Below, in pieces: positions 16,349 through 24,936 of a DNA stretch of 64,000 nucleotides. Below the pieces are notes generated by a model. That model was not told the DNA's origin and did no database searches. It worked only from the letters and a program-made list of their open reading frames with translations. This DNA is from JAPHTQ01 sp050299175 (GTDB lineage: Bacteria > Pseudomonadota > Gammaproteobacteria > Thiohalomonadales > Thiohalomonadaceae): assembly GCA_050299175.1 (NCBI GenBank), contig JBNKVM010000030.1, positions 62,001 through 126,000 on the forward strand, given 5' to 3'. Numbering within the stretch: the first letter of the stretch is position 1; each line of letters begins with the position of its first letter. A program made the position numbers and the translations under genes.

Positions 16349-16492
16349 TAGAAGCCGTCTCAAAATTAGGGCTCGCGCCCAAAGGCAAGGCGCAAAGTCT
16401 CTGAGGAGCGCAGTTTACTGGAGTAAATGAGCACCGGAAGAGGCTTTGCAACACCGCATATGGGTGCGAGAACAATTTTGAGATGGCTTCTA
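16349..16492. repeat. Imperfect palindromic intergenic element, copy 1
   Basis: About 144 bp with terminal inverted repeats: TAGAAGCCGTCTCAAAAT at the left and its near complement at the right (ATTTTGAGATGGCTTCTA). The centre has a GTTTAC-tgga-GTAAATGAGC core and mirrored CAAGGCGCAAAG / CTTTGCAAC arms. It resembles copies at 24111-24252 and 57827-57952. It lies between the convergent ends of the response regulator and trpE, and its right end supplies the trpE TAG stop. It encodes no transposase and may be a MITE-like element or a stabilising hairpin. Confidence 0.75.
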
Positions 16493-17977
16493 GCGATGCA
16501 GTGAATTGTCGAGACCGGCCGCGGCCAGTGCGGCGGCACGGAATACCGCGCGGCCCTTGTTCATGGTCTCGTTCCACTCGTTGCGCGGTACCGAGTCGTA
16601 AACGATCCCGGCGCCCGCCTGAATGTGCAGCGTGTCATCCTTAATCACTGCGGTGCGGATGGCGATGGCGGTATCCATGTTGCCGCTCCAACCGAGATAA
16701 CCGACCGCTCCGGCGTAGACGCCACGCTTCACCGGTTCCAGTTCGTCGATGATCTCCATCGCCCGAATCTTCGGTGCACCGGAGACGGTGCCGGCAGGGA
16801 AGGTAGCGCGCAGTGCATCCATCGCGCTCATGCCCTCTTTCAGTTGGCCTTCCACGTTGGAGACGATGTGCATCACGTGGGAGTAACGTTCGATCACCAT
16901 CTTGTCGGTCAGTTCGACACTACCGGTCTCGGCGATGCGTCCGACGTCGTTACGCCCCAGATCGATCAGCATCAGGTGTTCGGCCAGTTCTTTCGGGTCG
17001 GCCAGCAGGTCTTCTTCCAGTGCCTTGTCTTCATGTTCGTCCTTACCGCGCGGACGGGTACCGGCGATAGGACGCACGGTCACTTTGTTGTCCTCGTAGC
17101 GCACCAGGATCTCCGGCGAGGAACCGACCACGAAAAAATCTTCCAGGTTAAGGAAGAACATATAAGGCGAAGGATTGAGGCAACGCAGCGCGCGATAGAG
17201 ATCGACCGGCGGCGCAGCAAACGGGATCGACATACGCTGCGACAGCACCACCTGCATGATGTCACCGGCGGTAATGTATTCACGCGCCTTCTCCACCGCC
17301 GATTCGAAACCGTCCTGGGTGAAACCGGAGACGAAGTCTTCCTCTTTCACCTCTGCCGGAACGGTATAGGCATCGCGCTTCACTGGCTGTTGCAGCAGTT
17401 GCACCAGTTGATTGAGACGGGTCTCGCCCTGCTCCAGCGCCTTCGCCTCTGCCGGGTCGACATGGATCACGATGAACAGCTTGCCGCTGAGGTTGTCGAA
17501 CACCACCACCTCGTCGGAGAGCATCAGCAGGATGTCCGGGGTGTTCATCAGATCGGGATTGGGGCATTCACCGAGACGCGGCTCGATGTAGCGCACCGTG
17601 TCGTAACCGAAGTAGCCGACCAGGCCGCCGGTGAACTTCGGCAGTCCTGCGATCTCCGGCACCTTGTAACGTGCCTGGAACGATTCGATGAAGGCGAGCG
17701 GATCGTCGACCGTCTCCTGCTCCACCACTTCGTGATTGGTGGTCACGGTCACCTGATGACCGCGCACGCTGATCACGGTACGGGCGGGCAGGCCGATGAT
17801 GGAGTAACGGCCCCACTTCTCACCGCCCTGCACCGACTCGAACAGATAAGTGTAAGGCACCGCCGAAAGTTTGAGATAGGTGGAGAGAGGGGTGTCGAGG
17901 TCGGCCAGCACCTCGCGCATCAGGGGGATGCGGTTATAGCCGTGCCCGGCCAGGGATTGGAAATGTTCTGGTGTCAT
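16490..17977 (-). CDS. trpE: Anthranilate synthase component I
   Basis: 495 residues, the usual length. Tryptophan-feedback and chorismate-binding motifs are visible: DLDTPLSTYLKL near the N-terminus, then MFFLNLEDFFVVGSSPEILVRYE, RPIAGTRPRGKDEHED, LIDLGRNDVGRI and GTVSGAPKIRAMEIIDELEP. It makes anthranilate from chorismate and glutamine with TrpG. It follows rpe and gph in the common gammaproteobacterial order rpe-gph-trpE, but trpG does not follow: the palindromic element and a convergent regulator gene come next. Confidence 0.97.
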   Translation of the reverse strand: MTPEHFQSLAGHGYNRIPLMREVLADLDTPLSTYLKLSAVPYTYLFESVQGGEKWGRYSIIGLPARTVISVRGHQVTVTTNHEVVEQETVDDPLAFIESFQARYKVPEIAGLPKFTGGLVGYFGYDTVRYIEPRLGECPNPDLMNTPDILLMLSDEVVVFDNLSGKLFIVIHVDPAEAKALEQGETRLNQLVQLLQQPVKRDAYTVPAEVKEEDFVSGFTQDGFESAVEKAREYITAGDIMQVVLSQRMSIPFAAPPVDLYRALRCLNPSPYMFFLNLEDFFVVGSSPEILVRYEDNKVTVRPIAGTRPRGKDEHEDKALEEDLLADPKELAEHLMLIDLGRNDVGRIAETGSVELTDKMVIERYSHVMHIVSNVEGQLKEGMSAMDALRATFPAGTVSGAPKIRAMEIIDELEPVKRGVYAGAVGYLGWSGNMDTAIAIRTAVIKDDTLHIQAGAGIVYDSVPRNEWNETMNKGRAVFRAAALAAAGLDNSLHR

Positions 17978-18100
17978 GAGTCATTACCCATCAGTAAAAA
18001 CGAAACGAAAAGAGTCAAACGCGTGCGTCAATCAGCCGCGCCATCGTTTGATTTGTTGTCCTCTTTTTGTCATCTCGTTTTCCCAATGAGTAACCGCAGG

Positions 18101-18775
18101 CTAGGCCGCGCTTTCGAGTAGTGTACCCAATTCTGCCATGGAGTCGAGTACCGCGTCGGGATTGGCCTCGCGAATATCGATGCCGTGGTTGTAGCCGTAA
18201 CTCATGCAGACCACGTTGAACCCAGCGGCACGGGCAGCTTTCACGTCGCTCATGGAATCGCCGAGCATCAGGGCATTGGCCGGTTCGACGCCGAAGAACT
18301 TCGCCGCATGCAGCAACGGCAGCGGGTGCGGTTTCTTCTCCGCCAGGGTGTCGCCGCTGACGACGATGGCGAAGTAATCGCGAATCCCCATATCCGCCAG
18401 CAACGGCAGGGTGAACTGCTCCGCCTTGTTGGTGACACAGCCGAGCTTGAAACCGGCGCCGCGCAAATAGTCGAGCCCCTCGCGCACGCCGGGGTAAAGC
18501 CGCGAACGGCCCGAGGTGTTCTCCGCGTAGAGACGCAGGAAGATCGGGTAGGCGCGCTGGAACAGTTCTTCGTCCGGCTCGCCGTCGAGGCTGTCGGTCA
18601 GGGCGCGGCGTACCAGACGCTCCACCCCGTTACCGACCCAGGTACGCACCCGAGCCTCGCCGCGGACTGGCAACCCCAGTTTCTGCATCATCTCGTCGAC
18701 GCAAAAGGTCAGGTCCGGCACGCTGTCCACCAGCGTACCGTCGAGATCGATGAGGACCATCTCGGGCCGTTTCAT
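18101..18775 (-). CDS. gph: Phosphoglycolate phosphatase
   Basis: 224 residues of the HAD superfamily. The nucleophile motif is VLIDLDGTLVDSVPDL; motif II is GCVTNK; motif III and IV are KKPHPLPLL and MLGDSMSDVKAA. It removes phosphoglycolate, the RuBisCO oxygenation product, which suits the autotrophic gene content. ATG 18775 is used because the family begins right before the DxDGT motif; a longer upstream reading is low-complexity text that overlaps rpe. It starts 7 bp downstream of the rpe stop. Confidence 0.95.
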   Translation of the reverse strand: MKRPEMVLIDLDGTLVDSVPDLTFCVDEMMQKLGLPVRGEARVRTWVGNGVERLVRRALTDSLDGEPDEELFQRAYPIFLRLYAENTSGRSRLYPGVREGLDYLRGAGFKLGCVTNKAEQFTLPLLADMGIRDYFAIVVSGDTLAEKKPHPLPLLHAAKFFGVEPANALMLGDSMSDVKAARAAGFNVVCMSYGYNHGIDIREANPDAVLDSMAELGTLLESAA

Positions 18776-18782
18776 CGCGGAG

Positions 18783-19475
18783 TTACTTGCCGACCTTGGC
18801 CAGCTCGGCGCGCATCTCACCGATGATGGTGTTGTAGTGGTTTTTGTCCGCGTCGTTGCGCTTGCCGAAAACGGCGGAACCGGCAACGAAGGTATCGACA
18901 CCTGCCTCGGCAACCTCTTTGATGTTGGCCGGACCGACGCCACCGTCGATCTCCAGACGGCAGTCGTAACCGCCTTCCTTGATCATCGCGCTGACCTTGC
19001 GTGCCTTATCCAGCACGTAGGGGATGAACTTCTGTCCGCCGAAGCCGGGGTTAACCGACATCAGCAGCACCATGTCCAGCTTGGGCAGGGTGTACTCAAG
19101 GATGTCCAGCGGGGTCGCCGGGTTGAATACCAGACCCGCCTTGCAGCCGCTCTCCTTGATCAGGCCGATGGTACGGTCGATGTGCTCGGAGGCCTCCGGG
19201 TGGAAAGTAATGTAGGTCGCACCCGCCTTGGCAAAATCGGGAATGATGCGGTCTACCGGCTTGACCATCAGGTGCACATCGATAGGTGCGGTGACGCCGT
19301 GTTTGCGCAGTGCCTCGCACACCAGCGGGCCGATGGTCAGGTTGGGGACGTAATGGTTGTCCATCACGTCGAAGTGAACGATGTCTGCGCCGGAAGCGAG
19401 AACGTTGGTAACCTCTTCACCCAGACGGGCGAAGTCGGCTGAAAGAATGGAAGGGGCAATCTGGTAATCCGACAT
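18783..19475 (-). CDS. rpe: Ribulose-phosphate 3-epimerase
   Basis: 230 residues. It begins with the conserved IAPSILSADFARLGEEV and includes HFDVMDNHYVPNLTIGP, DVHLMV, LMSVNPGFGGQ and LEIDGGV, covering metal and phosphate binding. It interconverts ribulose 5-phosphate and xylulose 5-phosphate for the pentose phosphate and Calvin pathways. ATG 19475 is preceded by GAGG at 9 nt. It is first in the rpe-gph-trpE set. The 200-bp region upstream, shared with a divergent membrane-protein gene, has short GC-rich inverted repeats (for example around CAAGCCCC/GGGGCT) of unclear meaning. Confidence 0.97.
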   Translation of the reverse strand: MSDYQIAPSILSADFARLGEEVTNVLASGADIVHFDVMDNHYVPNLTIGPLVCEALRKHGVTAPIDVHLMVKPVDRIIPDFAKAGATYITFHPEASEHIDRTIGLIKESGCKAGLVFNPATPLDILEYTLPKLDMVLLMSVNPGFGGQKFIPYVLDKARKVSAMIKEGGYDCRLEIDGGVGPANIKEVAEAGVDTFVAGSAVFGKRNDADKNHYNTIIGEMRAELAKVGK

Positions 19476-19695
19476 TGGTCTGTGCCTCTGAAATATTTGT
19501 ATACGCCTCGTACCGCCGATACCCTGGCGGCCACCCAAAAAGAACCGCAAATACTACCCGTTCACCGGCCAATTTGCGACTGCGGCGCCCCGTCAGGGCT
19601 TGCCCCAAGCACCACAAGCCCCATATCTAGGGGCTGTGTCGCTATAAGCAACCCCGGACGTGGGGTGGAAATAACCATAATCGTGGAGTCGAAAG

Positions 19696-20154
19696 ATGAG
19701 TATTGCCGTATCCCTGCACCTGATCGCCGCCGTTATCTGGGTCGGCGGGATGTTCTTCGCCCACCAGATGCTGCGCCCTGTCGCCGCCGATCTGCTGGAA
19801 CCATCGCTGCGTCAGCCGCTGTGGGTCGGCGTCTTTGGCCGCTTTTTCTTCTGGGTCTGGCTGGCAATCCTGATCATCCCGGCCACCGGCTACTGGATGC
19901 TGTTTAGCCTGTTTGGCGGTTTTGTCGGAGCGGGACTCTACATCCACATCATGCACGCCCTCGGCCTGCTGATGATCGGCATCTATCTCCACGTCTTTTT
20001 CGGCCCCTACCGCAAACTGAGCCAGGCGGTGGCGGAACAGGCATGGCCCGCAGGCAAGACGCAACTGGATCGCATCCGCACCCTGGTCGGGATCAACATG
20101 ACCATCGGCCTGATCACCCTGGCCGTCGGTGCAGGTGGACGTTATTTCGGCTAG
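19696..20154 (+). CDS. CopD-like four-helix membrane protein
   Basis: 152 residues with four predicted helices. The N-terminus, LHLIAAVIWVGGMFFAHQML, and the conserved His in LYIHIMHALG and IYLHVFFGP match CopD-type membrane proteins, which have been linked to copper or heme. No CopC domain is present. It converges on the DsrE-like gene and the two stop codons overlap on one CTAG. Specific substrate unknown. Confidence 0.7.
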   Translation: MSIAVSLHLIAAVIWVGGMFFAHQMLRPVAADLLEPSLRQPLWVGVFGRFFFWVWLAILIIPATGYWMLFSLFGGFVGAGLYIHIMHALGLLMIGIYLHVFFGPYRKLSQAVAEQAWPAGKTQLDRIRTLVGINMTIGLITLAVGAGGRYFG

Positions 20155-20660
20155 CGGATCTCGTCCAGACTCTGGGTCCGCTCCAGCACCTGCGGCGTGA
20201 TCAATGCATAGCCCTGCATCTGCCAGTAGACCAGCTCAGGGAAGGCCGAGGGCACCACGTCGATAAAGTCCTGAAAATCATCGACCGTATAGCCGTAGTC
20301 CGTGGCCGCCAGATTGCAGACCTTGAACTCAACACCAAGCGCGGCGTAGTAGCGCATGCGGTCAACTGCGTTTTTGTATTTGGCGTAGTTCTTCTTCGCC
20401 ACGGTAACGATCTCGGTACCGTGCAGGACAACCTTGATCTCCATCATCTCGGGAGCAAACGAATAGGGCGGTTCGCTTAGCGGATTGATCAGGGAACGTA
20501 CCCAGTAGAGCGCGGCATCGATCTTCTGTGGGTGATCCAGATAAAACTCGTAGACCACCTTCGGCTCTTCATACGGCGTATGCACAAAGCGCGGACCGTC
20601 TGCGGCGAAGGCAAGCTGTGTGGCAAGGAAGAGCAGTACACTGCAAAGTGTGCGTGACAT
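20151..20660 (-). CDS. Exported DsrE-family-like protein
   Basis: 169 residues. A cleavable signal peptide (MSRTLCSVLLFLATQLAFA) is followed by a DsrE-like fold: KVVYEFYLDHPQKIDAALYWVRSLINPL, EIKVVLHGTEIVTVAKKN, VEFKVCNLAATDYGY, and the usual final GYALITPQ. One cysteine, in FKVCNLAA, falls where DsrE-type proteins often carry a sulfur-handling Cys. GGAGG lies 5 nt ahead of ATG 20660. Periplasmic DsrE-like proteins are frequent in sulfur-oxidising bacteria; a persulfide-related role is inference. Confidence 0.8.
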   Translation of the reverse strand: MSRTLCSVLLFLATQLAFAADGPRFVHTPYEEPKVVYEFYLDHPQKIDAALYWVRSLINPLSEPPYSFAPEMMEIKVVLHGTEIVTVAKKNYAKYKNAVDRMRYYAALGVEFKVCNLAATDYGYTVDDFQDFIDVVPSAFPELVYWQMQGYALITPQVLERTQSLDEIR

Positions 20661-20746
20661 GGCAACCTCCTGACGTGTGGTGGATACACCAAGTCTAGAA
20701 GTTGCCGGGTATTCCTTCCGCAATAACCCTTGTTTCTGTCAGGCTG

Positions 20747-21589
20747 CTAGAACTGCTCTGCCTGTGAGAAATTACCGCTGCCCAGCAGAATCGTTTCGAT
20801 CTCGTCGGTGATCTCCTCCTGGCGCAGGGCGCGGGCACGCCCACCCAGGATATCGATGCGCTCTTCCAGTCGGGTAATCGCTCCTTCCAGATGCTGTACC
20901 CGCGAATGATTCTCAGCCAGCAGCGAAGCGGTGAAAAGTTCGGTGAGGGTGAGATAGAGATAGCGGGGTAACAGGCTGCTGAAGAAACTCTCTTCGCTCA
21001 TCTGCAACATCGGTGCGGTCTCTCCAATCTTTACCTCCGGGCTTTTGTCCAGCGGCAACAGGCGACGGGTATAGACCTCACCCGGTTCCTCGCCATGACA
21101 GATCAAATGCAACGAGGTGGCCTTCTGTTTGACCAGTTGATCCCGTGTCTCCCTTACCAGCGACTCCAGGGTTGCAGTCAACTCATCACTGATACTGGTG
21201 CCGGTGAGCGATATAAAACCGGGCACCACTTCATCCAGACGCAACCAGAGTTTGCGGCCAACCGCGAGCACCTGCTGCGGCCGCTCGCGACATTCGGGGA
21301 ATGCCTGTTGCAGCTGGCGAATCAGTACATTGTTGAAGTCACCACAGAAACCGCGCTCGGAACCGACCAGCAACCACAGTGCCTTGCCTTCCCGTTTGTC
21401 TTTCGGTCGCGGGTAGAAATGGAGAAACTCACTGACCACCTGGCCCAGCACCCGACCCATGGCACGCCGAGGTTGCACCACCGCATTCAGTTTGTGCAGC
21501 TCCAGTTGCGCCAGGGTTTTCATCGAATTGATGATCCCGTGCAGCTCCTGCAACTGGTTGCGTAGCTGCTCAACCTTGCGATAGCGCGC
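20747..21589 (-). CDS. atpG: N-type ATPase gamma subunit
   Basis: 280 residues, divergent gamma: MARYRKVEQLRNQLQELHGIINSMKTLAQLELHKLN forms the N-terminal coiled-coil and ...LEERIDILGGRARALRQEEITDEIETILLG the C-terminal one, with ALWLLVGSERGFCGDFNN between. It forms the rotor shaft of F1. ATG 21589 has GAGG with 6-nt spacing; upstream in-frame starts lie in the atpA 3' end. It is the last gene of the operon. The divergence is typical of N-ATPases compared with the ordinary F-type. Confidence 0.9.
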   Translation of the reverse strand, partial: ARYRKVEQLRNQLQELHGIINSMKTLAQLELHKLNAVVQPRRAMGRVLGQVVSEFLHFYPRPKDKREGKALWLLVGSERGFCGDFNNVLIRQLQQAFPECRERPQQVLAVGRKLWLRLDEVVPGFISLTGTSISDELTATLESLVRETRDQLVKQKATSLHLICHGEEPGEVYTRRLLPLDKSPEVKIGETAPMLQMSEESFFSSLLPRYLYLTLTELFTASLLAENHSRVQHLEGAITRLEERIDILGGRARALRQEEITDEIETILLGSGNFSQAEQF

Positions 21590-21827
21590 CATCGTTTTCC
21601 TCTTCCTCACCGAGCCAGCGTTGTATGGCACTGAGCCACTGCTCGCGCTTGTCTTCCAGGGTCAGTCCGCTCTGCACCACCTGCGGTAACAACTCGGCCA
21701 ACAGGTGACCGATCCTCTCCGTCTCCACTTCATCGAACAGGCCGGCATTGAACGCCACCAGCCAGGCCATCTGGAACTCCACCGGCAACGGACTCAGGCG
21801 ATCCTGTTTGAGAATCTCGCGCAACAC
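21570..21827 (-). CDS. atpA: N-type ATPase alpha subunit, 3' fragment after frameshift
   Basis: This frame encodes VLREILKQDRLSPLP...FQMAWLVAFNAGLFDEV...QSGLTLEDKREQWL, the C-terminal helical domain of F1 alpha. It is the direct continuation of the 21794-23062 frame, which instead ends in unrelated residues. One extra A in the GGAAAGG tract near 21855 would join the two as ...SMEKAIRRGKVLREILKQ. The listed start is a TTG; no true independent start is evident. It may be a sequencing or assembly error, or a real frameshift. Confidence 0.75.
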   Translation of the reverse strand: MLREILKQDRLSPLPVEFQMAWLVAFNAGLFDEVETERIGHLLAELLPQVVQSGLTLEDKREQWLSAIQRWLGEEEENDGALSQG

Positions 21828-23062
21828 CTTGCCGCGACGGATCGCCTTTCCATCGAGGCTTCGAGACGCGCACCGAAGCGGGTAAACACCTCCAGTTCAA
21901 GGAACTGCAGGAAGTCGAGTTTCATCCGCCCCGCCTCGGCCTTGATCTGCGGATGCTGCGCCTGACCACCGATGCGCGATACGGAACGGGCAATATCGAT
22001 CGCCGGACGAAAACCGCCGGAGAAAAGATTCTGATCGAGATAGACCTGACCATCGGTGATCGAGATCAGATTGGTTGGGATGTAACTGGCGATCTCCCCT
22101 TCCAGGGTTTCGACGATGGGTAGTGCCGTCATCGAGCCACCACCGTGTTCGGCATTGAGTGCGGTACTGCGTTCCAGCAATCGTGCATGTACCGAAAAGA
22201 TATCGCCGGGATAGGCCTCGCGTCCGGGCGGACGACGTAGTAACAATGAAAGTTCGCGGTAAAGTTTGGCGTGGGTACTCAGATCATCGTAGATGATCAA
22301 CGTATCGCGACCACTATCCATCCACGCCTCGGCCATGGCACAGCCGGTAAAGGGTGCCAGATACTGCATTCCCGGCAGGGTACTCGCTTCCGCTACCACA
22401 ACAGTGGTGTAGTCGAGCGCACCGTGCTCGCGCAGCGTTTCGATGGTACTGACCACGGTAGAGCGTTTCTGCCCGAGCAACACGTAGATACAGAGCACAT
22501 TCTTGTCATGCTGATTGAGGATGGTGTCGATGGCGATCGAGGTCCGACCCAAACCTTCGTCACCGATGATCAGTTGCCGCTGTCCCTTGCCGATCGGTAC
22601 CAATGTATCGATCAGTTTGATCCCGGTGTAGAGCGGACGATTGACGAAATCGCGGGAGATAATTGCCGGCGACCCCTGCTCCACTCGACGTTCGGTAACA
22701 TCGGTCACCCGTCCAAGTCCGTCGAGCGAACGGCCTAACGGATCGACGACACGACCAATCAAGCCATCACCGCAGGGGACACTTAACTGCTCATGGGCAA
22801 GATAGACGACCGTGCCGGATGCCAGTTCATTGCCCTCATGCAGCATCACCGCACCGACCAGATCCTTGCCGAGGTCGAACACCATCGCCCGACTACCATC
22901 GGCAAACACCAGCAGTCCGTCCATCTGTGCCGAGGGCAACCCCGAGATCCAGGCGATACCGTCGCCGACCGATTCCACTCGGCCCTGCTGGGTCACGCGC
23001 ATGCCGAATCGGTAACCCGCCAGCCACTCCGCCTGTTTTTCCAGCAGACTGTCAGCGCTCAT
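21794..23062 (-). CDS. atpA: N-type ATPase alpha subunit, 5' part (frameshifted)
   Basis: 422 residues covering the beta-barrel, nucleotide-binding and first part of the C-terminal domain. IKLIDTLVPIGKGQRQLIIG is canonical for alpha. The P-loop reads GDEGLGRTS, with Arg at the place of the usual Lys (about R173). After FTRFGARLEASME the frame goes off into a non-alpha tail and stops; the true C-terminus is in another frame (21570-21827). ATG 23062 overlaps the b-delta stop by 11 nt. It forms the non-catalytic nucleotide site of F1. Confidence 0.88.
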   Translation of the reverse strand: MSADSLLEKQAEWLAGYRFGMRVTQQGRVESVGDGIAWISGLPSAQMDGLLVFADGSRAMVFDLGKDLVGAVMLHEGNELASGTVVYLAHEQLSVPCGDGLIGRVVDPLGRSLDGLGRVTDVTERRVEQGSPAIISRDFVNRPLYTGIKLIDTLVPIGKGQRQLIIGDEGLGRTSIAIDTILNQHDKNVLCIYVLLGQKRSTVVSTIETLREHGALDYTTVVVAEASTLPGMQYLAPFTGCAMAEAWMDSGRDTLIIYDDLSTHAKLYRELSLLLRRPPGREAYPGDIFSVHARLLERSTALNAEHGGGSMTALPIVETLEGEIASYIPTNLISITDGQVYLDQNLFSGGFRPAIDIARSVSRIGGQAQHPQIKAEAGRMKLDFLQFLELEVFTRFGARLEASMERRSVAARCCARFSNRIA

Positions 23063-23801
23063 AGGCAATCGCCGCGAAGGTTTTGAGTTCGTCGTTCAAA
23101 TTGGCGTGCACCACCCAGGGACCGATGCTGACACGCACGCCTGCGATCAAAGCCAAGTCTTCCTGGAACTCATAGGGCAACGAATGCAGCGCCCAGGGTT
23201 CGATACGTTCTTTCAGCTGCTGTTGCTGTTTCTTGTGCAGGGGAAACGCACTGGTCACCAACACCTTGTCCGGCTTGCTGCTCTCCATCGCCGCCTGCAA
23301 CTCATCGCGCTGCGATTGCGGCAGTTGCTCCAGTTCCTGTAGCAAGTGGTCGAACAGTTTTTCCTGCAGCTCTGCCGAAGCGGCGTTTTGCAACAACCGA
23401 GAGGCGAAACGCGCTCCCAGTTCCAGTGCTCGCACTTCGGCCTGGCGTTGCTGTTCCATCAGCTGCCTTTCAGCCAGCACTTCGGCACGTTTGCGCTCAG
23501 CTTCGATCTCCTCCTGCAGGGCGCGTTTCATTCGCTGCCGCTCCTCCTCGATGTCACGCCGCAACGCCGCGCGTGCTTTTTCCCGTTCGTCTTCCCAATC
23601 GGAGACACGATTCTCGTAACGCACGCGCAGGGTATCGGCCTCCTTGCGCGTCTCTTCCGCCTGTTCGATCTGCTCTTCCACATCCTGCTTGCGGCGATCG
23701 ATCACAACCTTCACCGGTCGATAGAAGAAGTGCTTCAACAACCAGACCAGCACCAGGAAGTTGATCATTTCCAGGATAAAGGTCGTCCAGTTTATTTCCA
23801 C
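23052..23801 (-). CDS. atpF: N-type ATPase fused b-delta subunit
   Basis: 249 residues. One N-terminal membrane helix (WTTFILEMINFLVLVWLLKHF), a long charged coiled coil (about 30-130, RKQDVEEQIEQAEETRKEAD...), and a C-terminal delta-like domain (about 165-249). This b-delta fusion is a hallmark of N-ATPases, which lack a separate atpH. The start is GTG 23801 with GGAG upstream. It serves as the stator linking Fo to F1. Confidence 0.88.
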   Translation of the reverse strand: MEINWTTFILEMINFLVLVWLLKHFFYRPVKVVIDRRKQDVEEQIEQAEETRKEADTLRVRYENRVSDWEDEREKARAALRRDIEEERQRMKRALQEEIEAERKRAEVLAERQLMEQQRQAEVRALELGARFASRLLQNAASAELQEKLFDHLLQELEQLPQSQRDELQAAMESSKPDKVLVTSAFPLHKKQQQQLKERIEPWALHSLPYEFQEDLALIAGVRVSIGPWVVHANLNDELKTFAAIAYER

Positions 23802-23816
23802 GGCACGTTCTCCGTT

Positions 23817-24086
23817 TTATGAACCGACAAAGAGATCCAGTAGCGGGTTGCGGAACATCACCATCAGTACGATAACCAGCACATAGATGACCAGTGATTC
23901 GATCATCGCCAGACCGATAAACAGCGTGCGCATGATCAGTTTTTCCGCTTCAGGCTGCCGCGACAACGCGTCCAGCGCGCTGGCGATCGCCTTGCCCATG
24001 GCCAGTGCCGGCAGTTGCACGCCAATGGCGATGCCGAGCACAACGCCCACCGTCGAGGCCAGTACGATCCAGTTTATATCAGTCAT
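23817..24086 (-). CDS. atpE: N-type ATPase c-ring subunit
   Basis: 89 residues, two helices joined by the loop SRQPEAEK. The ion-binding carboxylate is E63 in GLAMIESLVIY, with S64 and Y68, parts of the Na+ signature. The helix-1 Gln of Na+-specific rings aligns with M30, so only half the motif is present. AAGGAG lies ahead of ATG 24086. The 166 bp between it and atpB holds the palindromic element. Confidence 0.92.
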   Translation of the reverse strand: MTDINWIVLASTVGVVLGIAIGVQLPALAMGKAIASALDALSRQPEAEKLIMRTLFIGLAMIESLVIYVLVIVLMVMFRNPLLDLFVGS

Positions 24087-24110
24087 GCAGTGCTCCTTGG
24101 CTTACGTTAT

Positions 24111-24252
24111 GGGTACCCCTAAGAAATCCACTCAAGCCGCGATTGCTGCGTTGGAAAGCGCCTCAAAATGCTCATTTACTTCATGTAAACTCCGCTTTTT
24201 CGTTGCTTTCCGCCTTGCACTCATCGACTTGATTGAATTTTTAGAGGCACCC
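24111..24252. repeat. Imperfect palindromic intergenic element, copy 2
   Basis: 142 bp inside the ATPase operon, between atpB and atpE. The ends GGGTACCCCTAAGAAATCC and GAATTTTTAGAGGCACCC are imperfect inverted repeats. The core, read on the minus strand, is GTTTACatgaAGTAAATGAGCA within CAAGGCGGAAAG / GGCGCTTTCC arms, the same layout as copy 1. It ends exactly at the atpB TAA. It could stabilise or attenuate the messenger between atpB and atpE. Confidence 0.75.
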
Positions 24253-24936
24253 TTATTCATTGGTAGAAATCTCTTCCCGGAATTGCAACCCGCCGGCGAT
24301 ATAGATCAGCGCCAGCATGCCGAAGATATAGGCCTGCACCAGTGCCTCGATCACATGTAGTAAGAGGATCGGCACCGGCACCAGAAAACCGGCCAGCGCC
24401 AGCACCACCAGCGCGGTCAGTTCCAGACTCATCATGTTGCCGAACAGGCGCACCGCCAGTGCCAGCGTGCGCGTGATCTCGCTAACGATATGAAACGGCA
24501 ACAGTAGCGGCGACGGCTTCATGTAGTGACGAAAATAGTTGCCCACACCCTGCGAGGTAATACCGAACCAGTGCACCGAGAAAAACACCAGGATTGCCAG
24601 AGCTGCGGTCACCGACAGATCGCGGGTCGGGGTATGAAAGCCCGGAACAAGACCCAGCAGATTGGCCACGATCAGGAACAACCAGAGGCTGGCAATCAAC
24701 GGCATGATGCGCTCGGTGTATTTGCCTGCCACATCGCGCACACCGTTTTCCATTGCCATCACAACCCCTTCCAGCATCACCTGCATACCGTTTGGCAGTC
24801 GCTGCAAATGGCGAGTGAGCAAACCAAATAACGCACCGAGAAAAATGGTCAAACCGATACAGGTCAGCAGGCTGATACTGAAGTTCAGCGGGCCGAGACT
24901 GAAAATCGTTTCGACGTTAATGTTGACCTGATCCAT
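24253..24936 (-). CDS. atpB: N-type ATPase subunit a
   Basis: 227 residues with five to six membrane helices. The essential channel Arg is in ITRTLALAVRLFGNMMS, and the following helices include HVIEALVQAYIFGMLALIYI, conserved in subunit a. The start at 24936 overlaps the atpQ stop as ATGA. It opens MDQVNINVETIFSLGP. It forms the ion half-channels next to the c-ring. No atpR lies between it and atpQ. Confidence 0.93.
   Translation of the reverse strand: MDQVNINVETIFSLGPLNFSISLLTCIGLTIFLGALFGLLTRHLQRLPNGMQVMLEGVVMAMENGVRDVAGKYTERIMPLIASLWLFLIVANLLGLVPGFHTPTRDLSVTAALAILVFFSVHWFGITSQGVGNYFRHYMKPSPLLLPFHIVSEITRTLALAVRLFGNMMSLELTALVVLALAGFLVPVPILLLHVIEALVQAYIFGMLALIYIAGGLQFREEISTNE

Noticed and set aside
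16625..18121. 498-codon open frame opposite trpE
   Set aside because: Antisense shadow; His/Arg/Gln-rich text with no domain.
21570..23062. Programmed ribosomal frameshifting in atpA
   Set aside because: No slippery heptamer with a downstream pseudoknot is evident and alpha subunits are not known to use it; a one-base loss or error is simpler.
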